A stretch of 10,520 bases of DNA from Bacilli bacterium (GTDB lineage: Bacteria > Bacillota_I > Bacilli_A > RF39 > UBA660), in assembly GCA_900757295.1 (NCBI GenBank), contig CAAENH010000127.1:1-10520 (forward strand), read 5' to 3'. The translations under genes were made by a program, and so were the position numbers. This document shows, one piece after another, positions 1-5,271 of the stretch (positions are counted from its first letter, which is position 1; every line of letters starts with the position of its first letter). The notes under the pieces are model-generated. The model did no database searches and was not told the DNA's origin. It saw only the letters and a program-made list of their open reading frames with translations.

Positions 1-2
1 AA

Positions 3-68
3 CTATTTGAAACATCGGCTGATAAAGAAAAAGATGAAGAAGAAAAATTGAAAGGAGAATTGAAATAA
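3..68 (+). CDS. C-terminal end of an unidentified upstream gene (partial)
   Basis: An open frame enters from the left edge and ends at a TAA at 66-68. The visible tail is about 21 residues and very rich in Glu, Lys and Asp. Its stop shares one base with the ATG of the next gene (TAATG), and the next gene's AAAGGAG site lies inside it, so the two would be translationally coupled. No domain can be recognised from so short a tail. It probably belongs to the same element as the recombinases downstream. Confidence 0.45.
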   Translation, partial: LFETSADKEKDEEEKLKGELK

Positions 69-475
69 TGGAAAATAAAAAAGTAGCAATTTATTGTAGA
101 GTTGCAAGTAAAAATCGAATTGAAATAAAAAAGCAAAAAGAAATATTAAAAAATTACTGTAATGAAAACAATTATGAAATATACAAAATATATATAGATA
201 ATGGTTATAGTGGTTTAGATGATAATAGACCAAATTATAATAAATTATTAAATGACCTAAAGAAAAATATGTTTGATACCATAATAGTACGAGATATGAG
301 TAGATTAGGAAGATCAATTATTAAACTTGAAAAGGTTATTAAATTATTAGAAAATAATAATTGTAATTTGATATGTTTAAATGAAGATATCAATTCAAAA
401 AATGCTGTAGGAAAAATACTTTTAAGATTTATTTCATTATTACCTAATATGATAGGTGGTGAAAATGATGAATAA
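68..475 (+). CDS. Small resolvase-domain protein, probably catalytically defective serine recombinase
   Basis: The 135-residue protein is only a serine-recombinase catalytic domain. It starts with the beta-1 motif AIYCRVASKN (residues 7-16) and keeps the NGYSG segment (about 45-49) and DMSRLGRS (about 76-83), which carries the active-site Arg residues of the family. In family members the nucleophile is the Ser directly after RV. Here that position is Ala13 and a Ser follows one residue later, so normal catalysis is doubtful. The protein stops where full-length recombinases continue into the FERE...ERT helix, and it has no DNA-binding region. The ATG at 68 has an AAAGGAG site about 10 bases upstream. 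Its end overlaps the start of the full recombinase. A partner or regulatory role for that enzyme is inference; a decayed gene is the alternative, though the frame is clean. Confidence 0.8.
   Translation: MENKKVAIYCRVASKNRIEIKKQKEILKNYCNENNYEIYKIYIDNGYSGLDDNRPNYNKLLNDLKKNMFDTIIVRDMSRLGRSIIKLEKVIKLLENNNCNLICLNEDINSKNAVGKILLRFISLLPNMIGGENDE
453..462 (+). promoter_or_regulatory. Extended ribosome binding site for the large recombinase
   Basis: TAGGTGGTGA matches 8 of 10 bases of the extended anti-16S pairing sequence AAGGAGGTGA. A GTG at 456 lies inside this site and is therefore an unlikely start. The ATGs at 465 and 468 follow the GG core by 5 and 8 bases; the spacing favours 468. Confidence 0.6.
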
Positions 476-2153
476 TGAAGAAAAATTAGTTGCTATATAT
501 ACAAGGGTTAGTACAACAGACCAAGCCAGAGAAGGTCATTCATTAGAAGAACAAGAAAAAAGATTAAGAGCAATGTGTGAAGCAAATAATTATAAAGTAT
601 TTAAAGTATATACTGATGCTGGTATTAGTGGTAAGTCTACTGAAAATAGACCAGCATATCAACAAATGATTAAAGATATGAAGAAAAAGAGATTTAATTT
701 AATAATGGCTTTTAAAATGGATAGAATAAGTCGTAGTATAGTTGATTTTGAAACTTTCTTTAATGAGATAAAGAAATATAATTGTGGTATTGAGTTCTTA
801 TGTGAAAAGATAGATACAAATGGTGCAGCGGGTATGATGTTTGCTCGTATATTAGGTATATTTGCTCAATTTGAAAGAGAACTAATAAAAGAAAGAACAT
901 TGGTCGGAGTTGAAAGTGCAGTTAATAAAGGTCATTTTGGTGGTAAGCCTCCTCTTGGTTATAAAACAAAATTAGATGAAGATGGAAAAAAACTTAAAGA
1001 ATGGATTATAAACGAAGATGAAGCAAAAATAGTTAAAGAAATATTTGAACTTTGTGCGAGTGGAAAAACATATTTTCAAATATCAAATATATTAAAAGAA
1101 AAGTATCCTAATGTAATATCATCAATAAAAAAAGATAAAGAAACAAATGAAGAAAAAATAACATATAGGAGTTGGACTGATAGTTCCATATCTTGCATAT
1201 TAAATAATAAATCTTATATAGGTACTTACGAATATAGAAAAAGTTTAGATAATAAAGAAACGATAGAAATAGAAAATGTTGTTCCTAAAATAGTATCAGA
1301 AGATTTATTTAATGACTGCCAAGATATGATATTTAGAAATGGTAGAAATTATTATAGGTCAAAAAGATATTTATTTATACAAAGATTAGTATGTCCTAAA
1401 TGTGGAAGAATAATGGCTTGTAATGGTTGCAAAAATAAAATGAAGAAAGATTACCTTTATTATAAGTGCAAAGACTGTGGAACATATATTAGAGAAGAAC
1501 TTATAGAAAAGGCTCTTATGAGTGAGTTAAATAACCTATTTGAATTATCTAATTTGATTAGTGAGAATTATTATATAACTGATAAAAAGACAGCAAATGA
1601 TTTTAATAATTGTAGATTAGACCATAGATTAAGATTTGCAATAGATGAAAGTATCATTGAAGAAAAAAGAAAGGCATTAACTAAAAATGATTTAAATGAG
1701 TTATGGAATATGACATCTTATGAAACAAAATGTGAGTTTATAGGAAAGTATATTGATAAGATAACAATTAAAGAATATAAGACAGCAAGAAATAAAATAA
1801 CATCAGTACAAATAACTGATTTAAAATTAAAACCAAATAAAGTTAATGAATTATTAGATTATACTAATAAAAATATGGTTGATAAAATAATTGGTACTGG
1901 TGTATATAAGGCTTCAATATCAACAATGAAGCATGAAAAAGATGCATTGGAATATATAGAATTATTAAAGAAAAAGCATAAGGTAATGGCATATACATTA
2001 TCAGAAGATTATGATTATTATTTAGATGTATTATTATTTAAGATAATCAAAGTAAAACCAAAAAGTGTTATTGAAAAAGAAAAGACTATATATTTATACT
2101 TAACAGAGCCAACTAATTTATTAAAAAAAGTTAGTGAAAGTTTTGCTAACTAG
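468..2153 (+). CDS. Large serine recombinase (site-specific integrase)
   Basis: This 561-residue protein (from ATG 468) has the full large-serine-recombinase layout. The catalytic domain has AIYTRVSTTDQ with nucleophile Ser15, the KMDRISRS active-site motif near residues 83-90, and the FAQFERELIKERT helix near 132-144. The Recombinase DNA-binding domain follows (GGKPPLGY, ASGKTYFQISNIL, then the SSISCILNNKSYIGTY segment). A zinc-ribbon has Cys309/312 and Cys334/337. A short charged helical segment precedes the usual YIDKI strand near 430. About 105 further residues extend beyond it and are not part of the usual architecture as I know it. Such enzymes integrate and excise phages or integrative elements without host factors. 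The start overlaps the preceding small resolvase-domain gene by 8 bases, so the two are probably co-translated. ATG 465 is an alternative start. Confidence 0.93.
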   Translation: MNNEEKLVAIYTRVSTTDQAREGHSLEEQEKRLRAMCEANNYKVFKVYTDAGISGKSTENRPAYQQMIKDMKKKRFNLIMAFKMDRISRSIVDFETFFNEIKKYNCGIEFLCEKIDTNGAAGMMFARILGIFAQFERELIKERTLVGVESAVNKGHFGGKPPLGYKTKLDEDGKKLKEWIINEDEAKIVKEIFELCASGKTYFQISNILKEKYPNVISSIKKDKETNEEKITYRSWTDSSISCILNNKSYIGTYEYRKSLDNKETIEIENVVPKIVSEDLFNDCQDMIFRNGRNYYRSKRYLFIQRLVCPKCGRIMACNGCKNKMKKDYLYYKCKDCGTYIREELIEKALMSELNNLFELSNLISENYYITDKKTANDFNNCRLDHRLRFAIDESIIEEKRKALTKNDLNELWNMTSYETKCEFIGKYIDKITIKEYKTARNKITSVQITDLKLKPNKVNELLDYTNKNMVDKIIGTGVYKASISTMKHEKDALEYIELLKKKHKVMAYTLSEDYDYYLDVLLFKIIKVKPKSVIEKEKTIYLYLTEPTNLLKKVSESFAN

Positions 2154-2154
2154 G

Positions 2155-2183
2155 TTGTTAAAATTATAAATATATAGTATAAT
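2155..2183 (+). promoter_or_regulatory. Probable sigma-A promoter downstream of the recombinase
   Basis: TTGTTA (2155-2160) and a perfect TATAAT (2178-2183) are separated by exactly 17 bases. Transcription would start near 2190 and run right through a stretch without any ATG to the hairpin at 2311-2337 and the ORF at 2343. The -35 matches 4 of 6 consensus bases. Confidence 0.55.
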
Positions 2184-2233
2184 TTGAACAGCAAAGGAAA
2201 TTGAATAAGTGGTAAATTATAATTTGGAAACTC

Positions 2234-2269
2234 GTTCGATTACCGTGCCATTTGTAAGTCTGTTCGAAC
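2234..2269. other. Candidate recombinase attachment site (interrupted dyad)
   Basis: GTTCGA (2234-2239) and its complement TCGAAC (2264-2269) flank 24 bases, making a 36-bp interrupted dyad centred on TT at 2251-2252. It lies about 80 bases past the recombinase stop, where the att site of an element ending with its integrase gene commonly sits. Large serine recombinases bind dyad-like sites of about 40-50 bp with a dinucleotide core. Assignment is inference; no duplicate flanking sequence is available in this window to prove it. Confidence 0.25.
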
Positions 2270-2310
2270 TTTTGTAAAATTTAAGGTTTGAACTTTACAT
2301 ATATTGATAG

Positions 2311-2340
2311 AAACTGATTTGTTAGAAAGGTCAGTTTTTA
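2311..2340 (+). terminator. Hairpin with T run just before the ORF at 2343
   Basis: AAACTGA (2311-2317) pairs perfectly with TCAGTTT (2331-2337), followed by TTTATT. The loop is 13 bases and holds GAAAGG, the only Shine-Dalgarno-like sequence before ATG 2343. It may terminate transcripts from the promoter at 2155-2183, or control the next gene as an attenuator or translational hairpin. The stem is short and AT-rich, so strength is uncertain. Confidence 0.4.
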
Positions 2341-2342
2341 TT

Positions 2343-2579
2343 ATGGTAAAATTTAAGAAATCTAAATTAGGTATAGAAATATCCTTAAGAAAAAAATTAA
2401 CAATCATATGTGAGTTTTGCAAAATTGAACCAAAGTTTGTTAATGGTAATTTAATTACTATTGAACATACAAATCTGGAATATGTAGAACCTCATAGATT
2501 ACTTGTTAAAGATAAAATGTTTTTATTCTTTAATTATGGTAATGAAGTATATGATGGTGATTTAACAAAAAAGTATTAA
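2343..2579 (+). CDS. Small hypothetical protein
   Basis: This 78-residue basic protein is not recognised. It begins with a Lys-rich segment, has a CEFC Cys pair near residues 29-32, then an alternation of hydrophobic and polar residues suggesting beta strands, and ends in an acidic stretch (YDGDL). There is no signal peptide or membrane segment. ATG 2343 is chosen over an upstream TTG at 2304 because the TTG has no ribosome site and lies on the flank of the hairpin. The GAAAGG before 2343 sits 12 bases away inside a hairpin loop, so translation may be weak or structure-dependent. Its position between the recombinase and the IS remnant makes it unclear whether it belongs to the integrated element or the chromosome. 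Confidence 0.5.
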   Translation: MVKFKKSKLGIEISLRKKLTIICEFCKIEPKFVNGNLITIEHTNLEYVEPHRLLVKDKMFLFFNYGNEVYDGDLTKKY

Positions 2580-2620
2580 TAAAAGACTTGGAAAATTATA
2601 TTAGGACCTTATGCCCTCTT

Positions 2621-2654
2621 TTTTATTATGTCCAGGGATAGGGACATAATAAAA
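2621..2654. repeat. 13-bp perfect inverted repeat in the IS left end
   Basis: The segments 2621-2633 and 2642-2654 are perfectly complementary (arm ends TTTTATTATG / CATAATAAAA) around the 8-base loop AGGGATAG. No T run follows on either strand, so it is not a standard intrinsic terminator. TTATGCCCT at 2609-2617 can pair with AGGGACATAA at 2640-2649 as an alternative fold. It is probably part of the left-end structure of the IS or a block to incoming transcription. Confidence 0.6.
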
Positions 2655-2655
2655 C

Positions 2656-2672
2656 CACCCGCTGTGCGGGTG
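2656..2672 (+). repeat. GC-rich left-end hairpin of the IS200-type element
   Basis: CACCCGC and GCGGGTG form a 7-bp stem with a 3-base TGT loop. It is by far the most GC-rich structure in the area. Subterminal hairpins of this kind are recognised by the TnpA dimer in the IS200/IS605 family. The role here is by analogy. Confidence 0.6.
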
Positions 2673-2701
2673 AGAGATGAAAAAGCGATAGCGTTAAGAG
2701 A

Positions 2702-2775
2702 AAAATAAATCCTCCTTTGATATAATAGACAATGGTCTGCCAACCAAAATCTAGAATCAAGGGAGGATTTATTTT
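2702..2775 (+). promoter_or_regulatory. Long inverted repeat that would hide the tnpA ribosome site
   Basis: Bases 2702-2721 pair with 2756-2775 as a 20-bp helix with a single G-U pair. The right arm contains GGGAGG, the tnpA Shine-Dalgarno site, and ends at the base before the ATG at 2776. The left arm runs into a TATAAT at 2721-2726. A transcript starting about 7 bases after that TATAAT would lack the left arm and be translatable. Transcripts entering from outside would carry both arms and sequester the site. No convincing -35 box was found, so the internal promoter is tentative. Confidence 0.6.
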
Positions 2776-3255
2776 ATGAGAAGAAAAACCGATGATGAAA
2801 GTTCTTTATCTCATACAAGATGGAACTGTCAATATCACATAGTTTTTACGCCAAAATATCGAAGAAAGGTAATATATAGAAAATTACGTCGTGATATAGG
2901 AACATATTTAAGAAGACTATGTGATTATAAAGGCGTTGAAATAATAGAAGCACAAACATGTCCGGATCACATACATATGCTGGTGAAGATTTCACTCAAA
3001 ATAAGTGTATCATCATTTATGGGATATTTAAAGGGTAAAAGTTCGTTAATGATATTTGAAGAACATGCAAACTTAAAATACAATTATGGGAATAGACACT
3101 TTTGGGCCGAAGAATATTATGTCAGTACCGTAGGACTAAATAAGAATACAATTAAAAGATATGGATACTTCTTGGTACATGTAAAAACAGTTAGATTTGA
3201 TTCTAACTGTTTTTATCTTTTTTTTATATCTACAGATTCTACTCCATTTTCTTGA
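2776..3255 (+). CDS. tnpA: IS200-type transposase TnpA, C-terminus replaced
   Basis: TnpA is the Y1 HUH single-strand transposase of IS200/IS605 elements. The protein shows the family core: RWNCQYHIVFTPKYRRK (about 15-31), the metal-binding His-x-His in CPDHIHMLV (His65, His67), the LKGKSS segment, and FWAEEYYVSTVG with the probable catalytic Tyr114. After TIKRY (about 129) family members continue with a Gln-rich helix; here the sequence becomes unrelated and reads through the terminator hairpin into the antisense of the neighbouring gene before stopping. The last 30 or so residues are therefore junk and the C-terminal helix is missing, so activity is doubtful. The start is fixed by GGGAGG 10 bases upstream. 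Confidence 0.85.
   Translation: MRRKTDDESSLSHTRWNCQYHIVFTPKYRRKVIYRKLRRDIGTYLRRLCDYKGVEIIEAQTCPDHIHMLVKISLKISVSSFMGYLKGKSSLMIFEEHANLKYNYGNRHFWAEEYYVSTVGLNKNTIKRYGYFLVHVKTVRFDSNCFYLFFISTDSTPFS
3183..3222. terminator. Bidirectional intrinsic terminator
   Basis: Perfect 13-bp stem (3183-3195 with 3202-3214) around a 6-base loop. On the forward strand it is followed by TTTTTATC and then eight Ts. On the reverse strand it begins right at the stop codon of the transglutaminase-like gene and has a TTTTT tract in the descending arm. It would end the reverse-strand operon and also stop reading from the IS remnant. Confidence 0.8.
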
Positions 3256-4088
3256 TGAGATAAATAATTATATTCTTCAATATCTATTTCTTTTTTCTTT
3301 TCTAATCCAACAATATATTTGGGATAATCACCATAAAATATAAAAGAATCATCTAATCCGTATGTTTTTCTATACCATGCTTCTGTTTTAGTTAAATCTA
3401 TTTGAAACGGATTACCTGACATTAAATTCAAATATTTTTCTTTATTTAATCCCATAAAATATCCAAAGGAAAAACTTTTTTCATCATTTGAAAATTTAAC
3501 TTGATGAGAAACATCATATAAAAACATCGGTTCATTTCCATAACCTTTAGGATATATAATATTAAAAGCATGAGGCTCGTCATTTCTATAACCCGTAATT
3601 AACTGTGAATCCATACCTAAAAATTTAAACAAATTATGAACTTGTCCGCTTTTTTCAGAACAGAAAGCACATTCATTTTCTTTAACTTCTTTTATTGAAA
3701 TTTTATCTTTTTTACTCAACATATATGTTGCTACTCTTTCCATTCCTAACAAATCATCATTCTTTAAATAATTATAAATATAATGAAAAAAAGTAGTAAA
3801 TAAAATTAATTCATTGTATGATTTATTTTTTATTTCTTTAACAATTGAAATATAAGGTTCCATATCATCATAAACCAAATCTGGAGCGCTAAATTTTTTT
3901 GTTGAAGCAACTGCTTTATAATGAACTTTAGATGAAATATACCCATTATATGAATCTGTATATCCTTGACCAATAGTACATTCTCTTGAATTATCCTCTA
4001 ATTCATTTATTCTATTTCTTACAAATTCTATTATTTCATCTTCCGTATTTAAATTATTAATTATGTTAAAAATATCGTTTTTATTCAT
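3213..4088 (-). CDS. Transglutaminase-like (papain-fold) protein
   Basis: A 291-residue protein, third gene of the reverse-strand operon. Residues 140-195 match the transglutaminase-like core: Cys143 followed at family spacing by NLFKFLGMDSQLITGY, His173 in EPHAFNIIYP, and Asp192 in FLYDVSH, giving a Cys-His-Asp triad. Another Cys (140) lies three residues before. Bacterial members act as proteases, peptidases or amide-exchange enzymes; substrate cannot be read from the sequence. There is no signal peptide or membrane segment, so it is likely cytosolic. The roughly 130-residue N-terminal helical part and the C-terminal 90 residues are not recognised. The ATG is preceded by AAGTGGTGAT (4094-4103), a good match to extended Shine-Dalgarno, and lies 13 bases after the Nudix stop. 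Its stop falls within the terminator stem. Confidence 0.7.
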   Translation of the reverse strand: MNKNDIFNIINNLNTEDEIIEFVRNRINELEDNSRECTIGQGYTDSYNGYISSKVHYKAVASTKKFSAPDLVYDDMEPYISIVKEIKNKSYNELILFTTFFHYIYNYLKNDDLLGMERVATYMLSKKDKISIKEVKENECAFCSEKSGQVHNLFKFLGMDSQLITGYRNDEPHAFNIIYPKGYGNEPMFLYDVSHQVKFSNDEKSFSFGYFMGLNKEKYLNLMSGNPFQIDLTKTEAWYRKTYGLDDSFIFYGDYPKYIVGLEKKKEIDIEEYNYLSHQENGVESVDIKKR

Positions 4089-4101
4089 ATTTAATCACCA
4101 C

Positions 4102-4398
4102 TTATTTTATATTCCATTCTTTTTTCATTAAACTAAATATTTCAATCTTTTCTTCTTTTAGTTCTCTTTTTAATCCATCTTCAATAGATTCACCAAATAG
4201 TCTATGTCCACCTGGTATTGACCATCTATAATTATTTCTTTCAGCAGCTTGCTCTAATAAGTATTTATCACTATTTCTTATTAATATATATGAAGCCATA
4301 ATATTTGCTCCAACAGGTATCTCATCTACTCTTCTAATAATTGTTCTATTTAAACTATTTCCATTATCATCAAATAATTCTAAAACTTCTTGTTTCAT
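4102..4398 (-). CDS. Nudix hydrolase, C-terminally truncated
   Basis: The 98-residue protein starts like Nudix proteins of the isopentenyl-isomerase/MutT-like type (VLELFDDNGNSLNRTIIR) and reaches IPGGHRLFGE followed by the helix with RELKEE. The Nudix box is G64-x5-E70-x7-R78-E79-L80-K81-E82-E83, with Ile85 where the box normally has Gly. Family members of this type usually have some 60-70 further residues that complete the fold; here the protein ends 15 residues after the box, and only 13 bases separate its stop from the next start, so a deletion is more likely than a frameshift. Nudix enzymes cleave nucleoside diphosphates linked to another group. Function of this copy is doubtful. It lies 5 bases after the phosphatase-like gene. 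Confidence 0.75.
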   Translation of the reverse strand: MKQEVLELFDDNGNSLNRTIIRRVDEIPVGANIMASYILIRNSDKYLLEQAAERNNYRWSIPGGHRLFGESIEDGLKRELKEEKIEIFSLMKKEWNIK

Positions 4399-4403
4399 AT
4401 TTA

Positions 4404-4892
4404 TTAATCCTTTTTATACATAAAATTCACTGGAGAACAAAATGTTCCTTGACTAAATGTAGGACAATTTTCTGGATCAACATTATAAAAATAACAAATA
4501 AATCCTGTAATATTGACTCCACTAGTAACTATTAATATATCATCATCATTAGTATAATTATCATTTTTTATAATGCTATCTATACCTTCCATTGTTCTTT
4601 TCCATAACGAAGGAAACTTTTCACCTGAATTACATTCATTAAATTTTTCTTCTTCAATTATTGGAACTTTTAAATATTTATTAATTATTTCTGCAGTATG
4701 CTTACATCTTAAATATGGTGATGTATAAATTGCTTTAATATTATATTTATTATTATTTTTTACAAATTCTTTACCTAATAATTCACATTCTTCAATTCCA
4801 GTCTCAGTTATATCTTCCTCTTGTCTTAATATTGGATCAGAATGATTTGGCCCAATATTTCTTTCTGCATGATGCATATATATTATTCTCAT
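4404..4892 (-). CDS. Histidine-phosphatase-superfamily protein with altered active site
   Basis: First gene of the reverse-strand operon, 162 residues. The N-terminal RHG-type motif reads YMHHAER: the nucleophile His8 is present, but the preceding Arg is His7. YTSPYLRCKHTAEII (about 56-70) matches the SSPLxRAxxTA motif with Arg62, and EEEKFNE supplies acidic candidates near 80-86. The motif normally reading VSHGG is IVTSGVN, so Ser124 stands where the second catalytic His is expected. Either this is a divergent subfamily with different chemistry, or a binding protein rather than a phosphatase. The start at ATG 4892 has GGAGGT (forward 4899-4904) six bases upstream. The transcript continues into the Nudix and transglutaminase-like genes. 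Confidence 0.75.
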   Translation of the reverse strand: MRIIYMHHAERNIGPNHSDPILRQEEDITETGIEECELLGKEFVKNNNKYNIKAIYTSPYLRCKHTAEIINKYLKVPIIEEEKFNECNSGEKFPSLWKRTMEGIDSIIKNDNYTNDDDILIVTSGVNITGFICYFYNVDPENCPTFSQGTFCSPVNFMYKKD

Positions 4893-4922
4893 ATAATTAC
4901 CTCCAAGCTATCTTATATTTAA

Positions 4923-4931
4923 ATTATAACA
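4923..4931 (-). promoter_or_regulatory. Extended -10 promoter of the phosphatase-Nudix-transglutaminase operon
   Basis: On the reverse strand the sequence reads TGTTATAAT, a perfect -10 (forward 4923-4928) with the extended TG element. It lies 31 bases before the start codon. A consensus -35 is absent at normal spacing; the -35 position (about 4946-4951) falls in a perfect dyad, suggesting an operator. Confidence 0.6.
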
Positions 4932-4945
4932 CATTACAATATAAA

Positions 4946-4969
4946 AATATGAAAATAACTTTTCATATT
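4946..4969. promoter_or_regulatory. 10-bp perfect dyad, candidate operator
   Basis: AATATGAAAA (4946-4955) and TTTTCATATT (4960-4969) are perfect complements around TAAC. It covers the -35 position of the reverse-strand operon promoter. No T run follows on the reverse strand, so an operator for a dimeric regulator is more likely than a terminator. The regulator is not in the window. Confidence 0.45.
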
Positions 4970-4990
4970 CTTTAATTCATGTTATTATTT

Positions 4991-5041
4991 ATTTATCAAG
5001 TCAGTTGACATTAAAAGCACTAGTTGTGCCATTTGATAAAT
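4991..5041. repeat. Interrupted inverted repeat, about 50 bp
   Basis: ATTTATCAA (4991-4999) is complementary to TTGATAAAT (5033-5041) across 33 bases. The interior has a small GCAC/GTGC hairpin (5018-5030) and a GTCA/TGAC dyad (5000-5010). The size resembles a serine-recombinase or regulator site. The interior also contains GTGCCATTTG, which occurs at 2245-2254 too. Function unknown. Confidence 0.3.
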
Positions 5042-5042
5042 T

Positions 5043-5069
5043 AAAACGAGTTTTAGTTAACTCGTTTTT
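5043..5069. terminator. Intrinsic terminator after the DUF4177 gene
   Basis: AAAACGAGTT (5043-5052) pairs perfectly with AACTCGTTTT (5059-5068) around a 6-base loop. Read on the reverse strand it lies 11 bases after the DUF4177 stop and ends in TTTTAATTT. On the forward strand it is followed by a longer T run. Confidence 0.75.
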
Positions 5070-5079
5070 TTAATAGATA

Positions 5080-5271
5080 CTATTTAATTTTTTCAAATAC
5101 TAATGTTGCTTGAATTCTATCTCCGCCCATTAATCCTTTACTTCCACCATTAGAAGTTGTGATAGTATGAAGTTTATATCCTTTAGCCGCTTGTGTATTA
5201 ATTACTTTTTCAAGTTCTGTTAAATTTCCGGACCCTGTTCCTATCAATTTTTCTTTTAATGTAACTTGCAT
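5080..5271 (-). CDS. DUF4177 family protein
   Basis: A 63-residue protein matching the small DUF4177 family: LEKVINTQAAKGYKLHTITTS followed by GSKGLMGGDRIQATLVFEKI. Its function is not established. The ATG at 5271 has no ribosome site, and the protein lacks some of the N-terminal strand I would expect in the family. A strong AGAGGT ribosome site and a consensus-like promoter instead serve an ATG at 5329 that is one frame off. An in-frame TAG lies 10-12 bases upstream of ATG 5271. This suggests either a frameshift that removed the first 20 or so codons, or an unusual coupling of a short ORF to this gene. Confidence 0.75.
   Translation of the reverse strand: MQVTLKEKLIGTGSGNLTELEKVINTQAAKGYKLHTITTSNGGSKGLMGGDRIQATLVFEKIK

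Larger units (their letters stand above)
2190..2340 (+). ncRNA. Candidate untranslated leader or small RNA
   Basis: The segment begins just after a consensus-like promoter and ends at a 7-bp hairpin followed by a short T run. It contains no ATG in any forward frame. It could be a free-standing RNA of about 150 bases, or a 5' leader of the ORF at 2343. No known RNA family was recognised. It also contains the dyad at 2234-2269, so it may simply be the attachment region. Confidence 0.25.
2609..3165 (+). mobile_element. IS200-type insertion sequence, right end missing
   Basis: A Y1 HUH transposase gene is preceded by about 165 bases of hairpin-rich sequence typical of an IS200/IS605 left end: a 13-bp stem at 2621-2654, a GC-rich hairpin at 2656-2672, and a long inverted repeat at 2702-2775. 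No tnpB is present, as expected for the IS200 type. The transposase reading diverges from the family after residue about 129 (near 3163), and the next sequence is the terminator shared with the reverse-strand operon, so the right end has been lost. The exact left boundary cannot be fixed without the insertion-free sequence. Confidence 0.75.

Noticed and set aside
3..317. Reverse-strand ORF of 104 codons over the small resolvase gene
   Set aside because: Phe/Tyr/Leu-rich composition typical of antisense to Lys/Asn-rich coding sequence; no ribosome site; the forward frame is a recognisable recombinase domain.
2231..2251. tRNA fragment (GTTCGATT followed by a GCCA ending)
   Set aside because: The T-arm stem does not pair properly and no other tRNA arm is present upstream; at most a resemblance within the possible attachment site.
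2240..2422. Reverse-strand ORF of 60 codons
   Set aside because: No ribosome site or recognisable composition, and it overlaps the forward ORF at 2343 and the hairpin region.
4341..4535. Forward ORF of 64 codons
   Set aside because: Antisense across the Nudix and phosphatase-like genes, with no ribosome site.
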